Positions 52,062 to 61,330 of a stretch of DNA of 64,000 nt are shown here, piece after piece. The DNA is taken from contig JAAHGF010000006.1 in the NCBI GenBank assembly GCA_010672585.1, positions 304,635-368,634 of the forward strand, given 5' to 3'. A program made the position numbers and the translations under genes. Every line of letters starts with the position of its first letter. The stretch's first letter is position 1. Under the pieces are notes generated by a model, which made no database searches, was not told where the DNA came from, and worked only from the letters and a program-made list of their open reading frames with translations. The stretch is from Okeania sp. SIO1I7. Lineage in GTDB: Bacteria > Cyanobacteriota > Cyanobacteriia > Cyanobacteriales > Microcoleaceae.

Positions 52062-53426
52062 ATGACTGATACTAAAATTCTACACCTAATTAATCGCCTC
52101 AGTTTCGGACCGACTCCAGGACAAGTTGAACAGATTAAAAATATTAGTATTGAGGTCTATATTCAATCTCAACTCAAACCTAATTCTATTCCCTATCCAA
52201 AAGTATTAACTCAAAAACTAGAATATCTCGATACATTGCCTTTCAAACCTGGTGAAATAATCACAGAATTACAAAACCTTCAACAAATAGGAAAAGAATT
52301 AAAATTAGACCAAAGAGGATTAAATAGAATCAAAAGACGCTTTGAACAAAAGATTTTTTTACAAGCTAGTAGAGGACGTTTTCTCCGCACTCTAGAAAGT
52401 CCGCGTCACTTACAAGAAGTTATGGTAGATTTTTGGTACAATCACTTTAATGTTTTTGGTCGTCAAGGATTAAATCGTTTATATTTCAGCTCCTACGAAC
52501 AACAGGCAATTAGACCTCATGTTTTGGGAAAATTTAGAGAATTATTAGGTGCTACTGCTCATCATCCAGCCATGTTAATTTATTTGGATAATTGGCGGAG
52601 TCATCGGGGAAAAATTAATGAAAATTATGCTAGAGAATTATTAGAATTACATACTTTGGGTGTGGATGGAGGCTATACTCAAGATGATATTATTGCTCTA
52701 GCAAAGATTTTTACTGGTTGGGGTTTACCTCCTAATGTTAAAAGAGCTGAAGATTTAGATGGATTTTATTTTGATGAAAAACGTCACGAACCGGGAGATA
52801 AACTTTTTCTCGGACAAACAATTAAAGAAAATGGCATGGCTGAAGGTGAAATTGCTTTAGATATTTTGGCTAACCATCCTGCCACAGCTAAACATATTAG
52901 TTATAAATTAGCTCAAACTTTTGTGTTAGACCAACCGCCAGAATCTTTAGTTCAAAATTTAACTCAGATTTTTTTAGAGAGTGAAGGAGATATTTCTGAA
53001 GTATTAAAAACTCTCTTCAACAGTTCAGAATTTTGGCAAGTAGAAACACATAATAGTAAGTTTAAAAATCCTTATCATTTTGTAGCTTCTGCCATGAGAG
53101 CTATTGGTAACGAAGTTGATAATTTTCGACCTATTAATGGCATTTTAGACCAGTTAGGAATGCCTCTTTATGGTTGTGTTACTCCCGACGGTTATAAAAA
53201 TACAAAAGAAGCATGGTTAAGCTCAGATACAATGATTCGACGTAGTAGTTTAGCCGTACCTTTATCTGGTGGTTTATTGGGTAGAGGTAAACCTATTAGT
53301 GCAGAAAAATTAATGGCAACTTTGGGTAATAATTTTTCTGCTCAAACTCTTGCAGTAATTGAAAATAGTTCTCCCGAATTGAGAGCAGCATTAATTTTTG
53401 GTAGTCCTGAATTTATGAGGTATTAA
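52062..53426 (+). CDS. DUF1800-family protein
   Basis: The 454-residue protein from ATG 52062 (MTDTKILHLINRLSFGPTPGQ) fits the DUF1800 family: the N-terminal LSFGPTPGQVEQI, the central MVDFWYNHFNVFG, INENYARELLELHTLGVDGGYTQDDI and the AKIFTGWGL segment, then HEPGDKLFLGQTI. DUF1800 genes usually pair with a DUF1501 gene encoding a secreted sulfatase-like protein; that partner is absent here, since nadB follows on the opposite strand. The role of the family is unknown. Confidence 0.88.
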   Translation: MTDTKILHLINRLSFGPTPGQVEQIKNISIEVYIQSQLKPNSIPYPKVLTQKLEYLDTLPFKPGEIITELQNLQQIGKELKLDQRGLNRIKRRFEQKIFLQASRGRFLRTLESPRHLQEVMVDFWYNHFNVFGRQGLNRLYFSSYEQQAIRPHVLGKFRELLGATAHHPAMLIYLDNWRSHRGKINENYARELLELHTLGVDGGYTQDDIIALAKIFTGWGLPPNVKRAEDLDGFYFDEKRHEPGDKLFLGQTIKENGMAEGEIALDILANHPATAKHISYKLAQTFVLDQPPESLVQNLTQIFLESEGDISEVLKTLFNSSEFWQVETHNSKFKNPYHFVASAMRAIGNEVDNFRPINGILDQLGMPLYGCVTPDGYKNTKEAWLSSDTMIRRSSLAVPLSGGLLGRGKPISAEKLMATLGNNFSAQTLAVIENSSPELRAALIFGSPEFMRY

Positions 53427-53429
53427 ACA

Positions 53430-53523
53430 ATTAATAATTAATAATTAATAATTAATAATTACGTCTCCTTGAAAACAGATATGATTGACTAAAAAGAGGC
53501 TTTAAACCTTAATTATTTGGTAA
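53430..53523. repeat. AATTAAT heptamers and family X copy
   Basis: About five TTAATAA heptamers (53430-53461) are followed by a shortened family X repeat ending TAATTATTTGGTAA. Confidence 0.6.
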
Positions 53524-53612
53524 GAAGGAAGAATATTTGATTTTAGTCAAAGTCTAAAGTTATGAAAAAAACCATATTTTCCCTACTCCCTACCCACTTA
53601 TTTATAACTATT

Positions 53613-55298
53613 CTAACCGGACATGATATAATTAGAAATCTTAGCGGACTTACCCCAATAATCTCCCTGAATTAGAGTATGCAATTGCCAATCAGTAGAA
53701 GTTTGAGAATAATCGCTACGGTAATGTCCGCCTCTACTTTCGGTGCGCCAAGCAGCACTTTTCAAGATTAAATAAGCAATATCGGTCAGATTGAAAGTTT
53801 CCGCAGCCAACCTCAGGTTTTGTTCAGCTCGATCAGAATTTAATTGCACTGTTTGGTTGGGTGTCGCCTTGAGTAAATATCCCATAATATTCAAATCAGT
53901 TAGTTGAGAACGCCAAATATTCAGTTGTGATATTCCATCTTCAAGTATTGCTTGAGAGCGAGAAATACCAGCACTTTCCCACATAAGTTTAGGTAAATTT
54001 TCTCTGATTGAGTTAACTTTCTCCATCTCGTTATCCCAATCCTGTTGTTCCCTCTTCACAGGGAGAGACGAATATCCAGGATCGTCATCACCATTAATCT
54101 TCGAGTTAACCGTTAACTGAGACAATTGAGCAGCAAAAACAATACATTCTAGTAGAGAATTACTCGCTAAACGATTAGCACCATGCACCCCTGTACTCGC
54201 AGTCTCACCGATAGCATATAGGCCGTCGATCGAGGTACAACTCTCCAAATTCGTAGCAATTCCCCCCATAAAATAATGAGCCACAGGAGCGATAGGAATA
54301 GGTTGTGTAAATAAATCAATCCCCCACTGTTGACACGCTTGAATAATACTAGGAAAACGTTCTCGCATCCTTTCGGCTTTTATCGGTCGCAAATCCAGGT
54401 AAACACAATAAGGATCGGGTTTCGTTTTCTGTAAGTGACTGAAAATAGCCCTACTGACTACATCCCTTGGTGCCAATTCTCCACTAGGATGATAATCAAA
54501 AGCAAAACGCTTTCCTTGGGAATCGACTAAATGCGCTCCTTCCCCTCGCACAATCTCAGTAACTAAAAACCGGGGAATTCCGCTTACTGTTAACGCTGTC
54601 GGATGAAATTGGAAAAACTCCGGGTCTCGAATTAAAGCTCCTGCACGCCAAGCCAGAGCAATACCATCTCCAGTAATGACTGTAGGGTTTGTGGTATGGC
54701 AAAAAACTTGACCGCAGCCACCAGTAGCTAAGACCACTGCAGCAGATCTAATCCAGCGTATACACCCCTGATTGAGAATACTTACCCCCTGACAATTCCC
54801 TGTCACTTCATTCAACCACAAACTCAAGGTAAACGCCTGGGAAAACACCTGGATGTTTTCGCGTTCCAAAACTTGAGACGTAAGTGTATCAATCAACACC
54901 TTTCCGGTAGTTTCACCAGAATGGAGGACACGGGGGCGTGAGTGTGCAGCTTCTAGCTCTTGGGCAAGTTTCTCACCATTGCGGTCAAAAGTTACTCCCA
55001 TCTCTAGAAGAGACTCGATCGCAGCAGGAGCATTATCAGTTAAAAGTTTAACTGCTTCTGGTTCGCAAAGACCTGCACCAGCTTTGAGGGTATCTTCCCA
55101 ATGGGACAGGGGAGTATCAGCAGGATCGACCGCTGCAGCAATACCTCGTGCCCAGCTACTTGCTCCGGTTTTCAGAGCATCTTTGGTTATTAAGCCCACT
55201 TGGAGGTGGTTAGGCAAACACAAAGCAGCATAAAGTCCTGCTGCACCAGAGCCAATAATTAGGACATCAAATTTGGAAGGAATACTTGGCATTTTCAA
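53613..55298 (-). CDS. nadB: L-aspartate oxidase
   Basis: NadB is the FAD enzyme that oxidises L-aspartate to iminoaspartate, the substrate of NadA in de novo NAD synthesis. The 561-residue protein has the FAD-binding DVLIIGSGAAGLYAAL at 11-26, the ASSWARGIAAAVDPADTP loop, SGETTGKVLIDTL, FQFHPTAL, VRGEGAHLVDSQGKRF, RDVVSRAI and MGGIATNLESCTSIDGLYAIGETASTGVHGANRLASNSLLE. The C-terminus NYIMSG and stop are encoded by a family W repeat end (53617-53629), so the last residues are not native. nadA lies 4 kb away, separated by a methyltransferase gene on the same strand. Confidence 0.97.
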   Translation of the reverse strand: MKMPSIPSKFDVLIIGSGAAGLYAALCLPNHLQVGLITKDALKTGASSWARGIAAAVDPADTPLSHWEDTLKAGAGLCEPEAVKLLTDNAPAAIESLLEMGVTFDRNGEKLAQELEAAHSRPRVLHSGETTGKVLIDTLTSQVLERENIQVFSQAFTLSLWLNEVTGNCQGVSILNQGCIRWIRSAAVVLATGGCGQVFCHTTNPTVITGDGIALAWRAGALIRDPEFFQFHPTALTVSGIPRFLVTEIVRGEGAHLVDSQGKRFAFDYHPSGELAPRDVVSRAIFSHLQKTKPDPYCVYLDLRPIKAERMRERFPSIIQACQQWGIDLFTQPIPIAPVAHYFMGGIATNLESCTSIDGLYAIGETASTGVHGANRLASNSLLECIVFAAQLSQLTVNSKINGDDDPGYSSLPVKREQQDWDNEMEKVNSIRENLPKLMWESAGISRSQAILEDGISQLNIWRSQLTDLNIMGYLLKATPNQTVQLNSDRAEQNLRLAAETFNLTDIAYLILKSAAWRTESRGGHYRSDYSQTSTDWQLHTLIQGDYWGKSAKISNYIMSG

Positions 55299-55430
55299 TA
55301 ATGAATAATGAATAATGAATAATGAATAATTACCTCTCCTTGAAAAGAAGAGGATTGACTCAAAAGAAAATTTTTATTTATTATCCCCTTAAAAGGGGAG
55401 GCTTTAAACCACAATTTTTCGGTAAGAAAT
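55299..55430. repeat. AATAATG heptamers and full family X copy
   Basis: TAATGAA heptamers (55299-55331) directly upstream of nadB, then the reference family X copy (55332-55430): CCTCTCCTTGAAAAGAAGAGG, then CCCCTTAAAAGGGG, ending CAATTTTTCGGTAA. Confidence 0.7.
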
Positions 55431-55454
55431 TATATACAGAAATTTTAGGGTATT

Positions 55455-55740
55455 ATATCAAATCCGGTTGAATACTTATTATATGAGATGGGAGGATGGG
55501 GAGATAGGGAGATGGGGAGATGGGGGGGGTTTATAGTTGTTTAACTTAAAAATGAGACGTTTTTTCGTCTGAAACTTCCTCAGAGCAAGAAAGCTTTGTC
55601 TCAATCTAAAGTTAAATTACTATAATACCCACCGTCAACGGCGATGCTTAAAATTGTTTGGGGTTATCAGACACGAAGTGGCTCTTCGTTGACTATCCCC
55701 ATACAATTTTCCCTTCTTCCTTCTTCCTTCTTCCTTCTTC
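55455..55740. repeat. single family W end, family R copy and CTTCCTT array
   Basis: ATATCAAATCCGGTTGAATA at 55455 is a lone family W end. GGGGAGAT repeats lie at 55495-55529, a family R copy at 55620-55690 and CTTCTTC heptamers at 55712-55747, which run into the stop codon of the next gene. Confidence 0.55.
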
Positions 55741-55745
55741 CTTCT

Positions 55746-57425
55746 TCAAGCAATTGTGCCAAAACAGGATTCTCTTAAGCAAACTCCTTTACTCACTTCT
55801 CGATCGTCTATTGTTAAAATAGCCTCCCTATATTCCAAACTGAGTTTACTTTCCATCGCTGATGTTCGATTTCGCAGAATGGTAGACCAAGTTGCAAAAC
55901 CTATATCAAAGCTCAGGTCATACATTTTGTTTTGAATGGACGCATGAACACTTGTTTTGCCATGATCAGACTTTTCTCCGCGCAACCATTTTTCTTTTTG
56001 GTAAGCATTTAGGAAATTGAAATGATTGTTTCTTTCTTGACCAAATGTGCCATCCGCGCTCCAGATAATCCCGTAATCTGGGAAAAACGCATAAACAAAA
56101 TGGTAGCCCCAAAACCTCGGATAATTACCCTCATAAATTTTGCAATACCCTTCTGCTTTTTTAGTACCACTTTCTGTATGGACTGTGCATTGAAGTTGTG
56201 GTTGATGGATAACAGAACGCTGATTTTCTTCACCAGGAACCCCCCAAGTGAATTGAGCTGTAACTTCAAATTGCACTTCTAGATTAGCTTCTGGCAAACA
56301 AATCCTTCCGGTTTGATTATTTTTTTCGATAGAGATATGGGGATTTAAGCTTCTTTGTTCCGAGGTATTAATCAGCTCCCGGGAATTACCCTTAGTGTCA
56401 CTCCACCAGGCTGAGTAATGCTCAAGAGTTTTGGTTTTGAAATGTCTAAGAGCAAGGAGAGAGCCATCTTCGAGAAAGAAATGGTATTGCTCATTGTAAA
56501 CAGAAGTGAAAACAGAAAAATAGGTTTCAGGTATTAGATGTATCTGTGCAACACTAGGTTTTTTGGCCACTATCAATGCTCCACCAATGCTACCTCCTTG
56601 AAACATATCCCTACCAACTTGATACAATCGACTGCGATGTTCAAAAATGTCTTCACCGAAGAGTTTGATTGATTCTTCTTTTGATTCGGTAAATTTCTGA
56701 TAGCGTTCTGCTTTACAACGTTTCCATCCGGTTGTTAAATCAATAAAACAAATGTCAGTAAACCCTGCACGTTCAAAGTGATGTCGGTAGGTTTCACGGG
56801 TTGGCACGTAAGCAGATTTAAACACTTCTCTGAGAGTGGTTTTTACCTCTGGTGTCAGGGTACAATTGGCAACGTAATCTTCAACATAAATGTAGCCATT
56901 TTCTTTCAAAGCGCGAAAACAAATTTCAAGGACTTTTTCACGCTCTTCAATGTGTAATAAAGAGAGAAAGGAAATGATGTTGTCAAATGAATTGGGTAAT
57001 AGGGAATCAATGATTTGGGAACTGAGAACATTGCCAGTGAGGTATTTGATGCGCCGATCAAGTCCCATCCGTTGGGTGAGTTCTTGGGCAATTTCACTAA
57101 AGTCTTGTCTTAATTCCACACATTGGAGCTGACATCCAGTTTTATAACTAATATATCGAGCTGGCCCACCTACACCACTTCCTATATCCAAAACACGAGA
57201 GTTGGAATTGAGTGCTAAATAATCAATGGCGCGATCGCAAGCTTGACTACCAAAGTAGTGATATTGATCCAAATGACCCAAATCTAGCAAGTCTTGAATT
57301 TCTAAAGCTCCGGTAGCTTTTCCTTTTTGCTTAAGAGCTTGACGAATACTATAAATGCGCCAATTGTAAAGTAAGGCTGCGTCTTGTGAGGAAGAAGATT
57401 GATTCTCCAATCCCGGTAATGTCAT
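55746..57425 (-). CDS. SAM methyltransferase fused to an unrecognised C-terminal domain
   Basis: The 559-residue protein has two parts. Residues about 40-290 are a class I methyltransferase of the phosphoethanolamine or sarcosine methyltransferase type: VLDIGSGVGGPARYIS at 78-93, the NIISFLSLLHIEERE segment, and YIYVEDYVAN. Residues about 300-559 are beta-rich (YFSVFTSVYNEQYHFFLEDGS, then NYPRFWGYHFVYAFFPDYG) and look lipocalin-like, similar in feel to AttH or carotenoid-hydratase folds, but I cannot assign them. It probably methylates a lipid or small amine. It lies between nadB and nadA on the same strand, 100 bp after nadA. Confidence 0.75.
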   Translation of the reverse strand: MTLPGLENQSSSSQDAALLYNWRIYSIRQALKQKGKATGALEIQDLLDLGHLDQYHYFGSQACDRAIDYLALNSNSRVLDIGSGVGGPARYISYKTGCQLQCVELRQDFSEIAQELTQRMGLDRRIKYLTGNVLSSQIIDSLLPNSFDNIISFLSLLHIEEREKVLEICFRALKENGYIYVEDYVANCTLTPEVKTTLREVFKSAYVPTRETYRHHFERAGFTDICFIDLTTGWKRCKAERYQKFTESKEESIKLFGEDIFEHRSRLYQVGRDMFQGGSIGGALIVAKKPSVAQIHLIPETYFSVFTSVYNEQYHFFLEDGSLLALRHFKTKTLEHYSAWWSDTKGNSRELINTSEQRSLNPHISIEKNNQTGRICLPEANLEVQFEVTAQFTWGVPGEENQRSVIHQPQLQCTVHTESGTKKAEGYCKIYEGNYPRFWGYHFVYAFFPDYGIIWSADGTFGQERNNHFNFLNAYQKEKWLRGEKSDHGKTSVHASIQNKMYDLSFDIGFATWSTILRNRTSAMESKLSLEYREAILTIDDREVSKGVCLRESCFGTIA

Positions 57426-57527
57426 AATTACTTTATGGTAATAACATATCTAAATTTGAGTCATGGTTAGATCGGAGGATGTTTTAAAATTGACCTCTCA
57501 CAGACTTTTTAAAACATCCTCTAGGAT

Positions 57528-58538
57528 TTAGACACTGGACAACATTTGTTTCTGTTTAACAGCGGAAATTTGCGCTGATAGCTCCAACATCCGTTGCATG
57601 GGCTTGAGTGCAGCAATCCGAATGTCTTCTGGTATAGTGATTTCCGGCCCCCGATTTTTCATTGCTAAATATAACTTTTCCAAAGTATTCAAGCGCATGT
57701 GGGGACATTCGTTACATGCACAGGTCGTTGCTGGTGCAGCAATAAATTGCTTTTGTGGCATATGCTTTTCCATTTGATACAGAATACCAGGTTCAGTGCC
57801 CACGATAAATTTATCCGCAGCACTTCGCTCACTATACTCAAACAAAGCCCTGGTTGAACCGATGAAATCAGCATGGCGCAACACTTGCTCTTCACATTCG
57901 GGATGAGCAATAAATTCTGCTTGAGGATGTTCTATTTTCAGTTGTACAATCTTCTTTTCCGAAAAGATTTCATGAATCATACAACTCCCATCCCACAGTA
58001 CTAAATCTCTACCAGTTTGTTCACTCACATAGCGACCAAGATTTTTATCAGGAGCAAAAATAATTGGCTGATCTTTGGGGATTTGATTAACAATCTCTAC
58101 CGCATTAGAGCTAGTACAAATAATATCGCTCATGGCTTTAACTGCAGCAGAGCAGTTAACGTAACACACCACTAAATGGTCTGGATGGGCAGCTTTGAAA
58201 GCAGCAAATTCTTCAGGAGGACAACCATCAGCCATAGAGCAACCGGCATCTAGATCGGGTAATAATACTAACTTGTTGGGGTTAAGAATTTTGGCAGTTT
58301 CTGCCATGAAATGGACTCCAGCAAAAACGATTACATCAGCATCTGTAGTAGCAGCTTGCCGAGATAAAGTTAAAGAGTCACCCAAATAGTCAGCAATATC
58401 CTGAATATCTGGCTCTTGATAGTAGTGAACTAAAATAACTGCATTTAGCTCTTGCTTAAGAGCTTCAATAGCTCCGAATAAGTCATCTGGAATAGAGTTA
58501 AAGTCTGTATTTGTTTTTTTTGATTCCGTTATAAACAT
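57528..58538 (-). CDS. nadA: quinolinate synthase A
   Basis: NadA condenses iminoaspartate with dihydroxyacetone phosphate to quinolinate, using a [4Fe-4S] cluster. The 336-residue protein has the family length and motifs: [64 protein letters not shown] and [14 protein letters not shown]. The cluster cysteines are in [11 protein letters not shown] (about 109), the HPECE segment (about 204) and the CACNECPHM region (about 295). Together with nadB it supplies de novo NAD. Confidence 0.97.
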   Translation of the reverse strand: MFITESKKTNTDFNSIPDDLFGAIEALKQELNAVILVHYYQEPDIQDIADYLGDSLTLSRQAATTDADVIVFAGVHFMAETAKILNPNKLVLLPDLDAGCSMADGCPPEEFAAFKAAHPDHLVVCYVNCSAAVKAMSDIICTSSNAVEIVNQIPKDQPIIFAPDKNLGRYVSEQTGRDLVLWDGSCMIHEIFSEKKIVQLKIEHPQAEFIAHPECEEQVLRHADFIGSTRALFEYSERSAADKFIVGTEPGILYQMEKHMPQKQFIAAPATTCACNECPHMRLNTLEKLYLAMKNRGPEITIPEDIRIAALKPMQRMLELSAQISAVKQKQMLSSV

Positions 58539-58639
58539 AGTTAGGTATCTTTAGAAACTATTTGTCAAATAAATATTAGGAGGTTTCCGGGTTTTGAGCG
58601 CAAGGCCATCGCACACAAAACACAAATCACTATAGCTTG

Positions 58640-59050
58640 ACATCCTCCCGACGTTGACCTGCACCTGCAGCGCGGGATTCCCATCCATCAAAACAACCGA
58701 AGTTGAATTGGCTCAGGGCGGGTAGACGACTCATCGCCATCAACTACCTTTTTACGGGTAGAATTACGTCGGCTCCTCGTCTTGTTTAACGTCTCGGACT
58801 GCCCGCCCGCGACGACAGCCTCCTGCGGAGGAGCTACGCTAACAAAAAGTGATAGTTGTAAAGGATTCTCAAGTGCCTCTTTCAGAGGAGCTTCGCTTTC
58901 AACAATTTCCTCAACCTTGGTTATCGGTTGAGTTGTTTCTGCAATGTTTCACTAACAACCCATACGAATATTGATAGCAGCATTAACATCTCTATCATGA
59001 AATTGGCCACAATTTAAACAAGTCCACTCTCTTACATTTAGTTCTTTCTT
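58640..59050 (-). ncRNA. predicted omega (guide) RNA of the tnpB element
   Basis: In TnpB systems the guide RNA overlaps the 3' end of tnpB and runs to the right end. Here the region holds several stems (the CTCCTCCGCAGGAG hairpin near 58820-58835, the TCCCG/CGGGA stem near 58646-58677). Extent and activity are inferred from the family only. Confidence 0.35.
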
Positions 59051-60046
59051 GCCTCCTCTCAAACCACAATATGAGCATTTTTGGCTTGTTGGCTCCCATC
59101 TATTTATAACCCTAAATTCTCTACCATATTTTTCACATTTTGTCTCAGTTAAAGTCCTAAATTGTCTCCAACCTAAATCACTAATTGCTTTAGACAATTT
59201 ACGATTTTTAACCATACCTGAGACCTTTAAATCTTCAAGTACAATTGTGTCGTATTTCTTGACTAAATTAGTAGACAATTTATGAAGGAAGTCTGTACGA
59301 ATATCCTTGATTTTGGCGTGCAGTCTAGCTATTTTCAGTCTGCGTCTTTCACGACGTTTACTGCCTGGCTCACTCTTGGCAAACTTTCTCTGAAACTTAG
59401 CTAACTTTTTCAAGTTCTTTTTAAGAGGTTTAGGAGCTAATATTTTCTCTCCATTGCTCAATGTTGCAAAAGTTGATATGCCTAAATCTATTCCGATTGA
59501 ATTATCAGTTTTAGGCAAAGATTCAGGATTAATTTCTACAACAAAACTAGCATAATATCTATTAGCTGAATCTTTAACTATAGTCATAGATGTAGGCTGG
59601 CTTGGCAATTTTCGCTTACCAACTATTTTAATCTTGCCTACTTTTGGTAGATAGATTTTATCTTGGCCTATCTTATAATTAGCTCCTACAAACCTTGCAG
59701 TTTGCTTTGACTTTCTACTTTTAAATCTAGGCGGTTTCACCTTAATCCCTTTTCGTTTACCTTTGCAACTATTGAAAAAGTTTTTGTAAGCTTGGTCTAA
59801 ATCTTTGAGAGACTGTTGTAATGGAGTTGAAGCAACTTCTTTTAACCAAAGCAATTCTCTTTTAGCTTGTGTTATGAATTGTTTGGTCTCTTCAACATAG
59901 CTTGGTCTCTTAACACCATTAGTATACAGTTGATTACAATGAGCTAAACTTTGATTCCAAACATATCTGCAACATCCAAAAAGTTGATTAAACTTCTTGA
60001 TTTGGACATGATTAGGGTAGATGCGATATTTATATCTGGCTTTCAA
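58952..60046 (-). CDS. tnpB: TnpB, RNA-guided nuclease of IS200/IS605 type
   Basis: The 364-residue protein is a full TnpB. The N-terminal MKARYKYRIYPNHVQIKKFNQLFGCCRYVWNQ is typical. The RuvC acids are D in SIGIDLGISTFA, E in TIVLEDLKVSG and D in FHDRDVNAAINI. A zinc ribbon has two CxxC pairs (CSYCG and CLNCG). All catalytic residues appear intact, but the C-terminus ends soon after the third acid (INIRMGC), shorter than many relatives. TnpB cuts DNA under guide-RNA control and promotes retention of the element. There is no tnpA next to it, so mobility would need help in trans. Confidence 0.95.
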   Translation of the reverse strand: MKARYKYRIYPNHVQIKKFNQLFGCCRYVWNQSLAHCNQLYTNGVKRPSYVEETKQFITQAKRELLWLKEVASTPLQQSLKDLDQAYKNFFNSCKGKRKGIKVKPPRFKSRKSKQTARFVGANYKIGQDKIYLPKVGKIKIVGKRKLPSQPTSMTIVKDSANRYYASFVVEINPESLPKTDNSIGIDLGISTFATLSNGEKILAPKPLKKNLKKLAKFQRKFAKSEPGSKRRERRRLKIARLHAKIKDIRTDFLHKLSTNLVKKYDTIVLEDLKVSGMVKNRKLSKAISDLGWRQFRTLTETKCEKYGREFRVINRWEPTSQKCSYCGLRGGKKELNVREWTCLNCGQFHDRDVNAAINIRMGC

Positions 60047-60300
60047 TGTTTTCGACCTATTATTAACACGCTCGTAGTTTTATTATAGCATGGGTTGGCT
60101 TTCCCATCCCTCCGCTCCCCTTCGGGAGAGCGCGGGATGAATGCCAACATTAGATAAATCAGAATTTGACTCTGGCCACAAGGACAAGAAATTTTCATTA
60201 ATTTTACTATAATGAATAGGCTTATTAGAAATTTACACTACTTTTATTTAACTTTTTTTACAAATTTTTACAAAAAATCTCTGAAGAATTATAGAAAAGT

Positions 60301-60620
60301 GGTGACATACTCCCACACTAAGCTGACGCTATAGTGTGGGCTTCTCGTTTCGCAGTCCCGGTACCCCGTCGGACAAGCGCGTGCTTTAAGGACGTCTGGG
60401 CCCTGCCGCCCTATTTTTTATATTTATCGCCGCGTTGACATCGCGGTCTATTACTATACCGCAGTGCGGACAAGAATGAGTTCTTTGGGATAATTCTTTC
60501 GGGACTTTTTCACCACAATTTGAGCAATCTTGGCTAGTATTTCTGGGGTTTACCCCTATTGTTTTCACCTCCAGCATTTGCCTCTTTTCCTACGGAATGC
60601 TTCGCAAACAGAGGAGCTGC
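60301..60620 (-). mobile_element. decayed end of a second IS200/IS605-type element
   Basis: The hairpin CCCACACTA/TAGTGTGGG (60312-60340) is a right-end type structure. It follows a C-terminal tnpB fragment. The upstream part of the element is gone and has been replaced by repeat sequence (GAGGAGCTGCGCTAACAG near 60611-60628). Confidence 0.65.
60386..60577 (-). pseudogene. C-terminal fragment of a TnpB protein
   Basis: The 63-residue frame reads MLEVKTIGVNPRNTSQDCSN and later CPHCG, then IDRDVNAAINIKNRAAG. This is the zinc ribbon and final catalytic aspartate of TnpB. The first two RuvC acids and all the N-terminal part are missing. It comes from a different lineage than the intact tnpB 400 bp away (CSNCG instead of CSYCG). 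It is non-functional as a nuclease. Confidence 0.85.
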
Positions 60621-60769
60621 GCTAACAGCTTTGACAGTTAAAATAGTTAAAAATTGACCCCCAAATCGCATCATTAATTGATTTACTTAATCGAGTTAAG
60701 GATCGAATGGCCAACTATATTCTGGATATTGCAGAAGCACGGTTTTCTATTATAGCATTTCTCTGATTT

Positions 60770-60886
60770 ATATCAAATCTAGTTAAACAGTTATAGTCAG
60801 GAGTCAGGATAAGAGAGAATCACAAAGATTTAGTAGTTATGAGGATTCAATAATTTTTTTATGTCCAATTTCCCCGGATTTGATAT
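60770..60886. mobile_element. family W MITE-like element, 117 bp
   Basis: ATATCAAATCTAG at the left and CCGGATTTGATAT at the right are inverted, differing at two positions. A TCAGGAGTCAGGA tandem is inside. No coding capacity. Confidence 0.55.
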
Positions 60887-61044
60887 TATAAGGTACAATC
60901 GCGATCGCGCATTCATGCAACAAAGCCCAAATAAATCCTAAATTTTATTGAGATACAATAGTAGAAAAATTATGCTCATAGGTAAATGCAGCAAATTTTA
61001 GGAAATGTGAGGCACAGTTTAAAACTAATCTATAATTTTGATTC

Positions 61045-61203
61045 ATATCATGTCCGTTGGGGCGCGTTTGTGTAAAAGTTAGCGTGGATATCTATAGGGA
61101 ATTTAAGTTTTTTTCTTGTCTTAAGCCTTCCTACCTGTTGCCTGTTGCCTGTTGCCTGTTGCCTACCTTTGCTATACAATACCGATGCTACCGGACATGA
61201 TAT
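61045..61203. mobile_element. family W MITE-like element, 159 bp
   Basis: ATATCATGTCCG (61045-61056) and CCGGACATGATAT (61191-61203) are inverted ends. The interior contains four GTTGCCT heptamers (61136-61164). It lies about 130 bp upstream of the TPR-CHAT start codon. Confidence 0.65.
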
Positions 61204-61330
61204 CATTCCTTGTTCTCTCTCTTGCTACGCATTCCTTTGTGTCTACTGCCGCCGAGGCGGGTTCGCACCGCTGTTCTCTGTTTCCTAAAAGCATAAAACT
61301 TTGTACCTTCATAAACTCGAAAACTTCTGT

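Larger units (their letters stand above)
58640..60140 (-). mobile_element. IS200/IS605-family element with tnpB only
   Basis: The element carries one tnpB gene and no Y1 transposase. Its left end lies near 60105-60139 (hairpin CATCCC/GGGATG with an inner CGCTC/GAGCG stem) and its right end near 58646-58677 (TCCCG/CGGGA stem). Exact ends need a comparison with other copies. It sits upstream of nadA. Confidence 0.6.
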
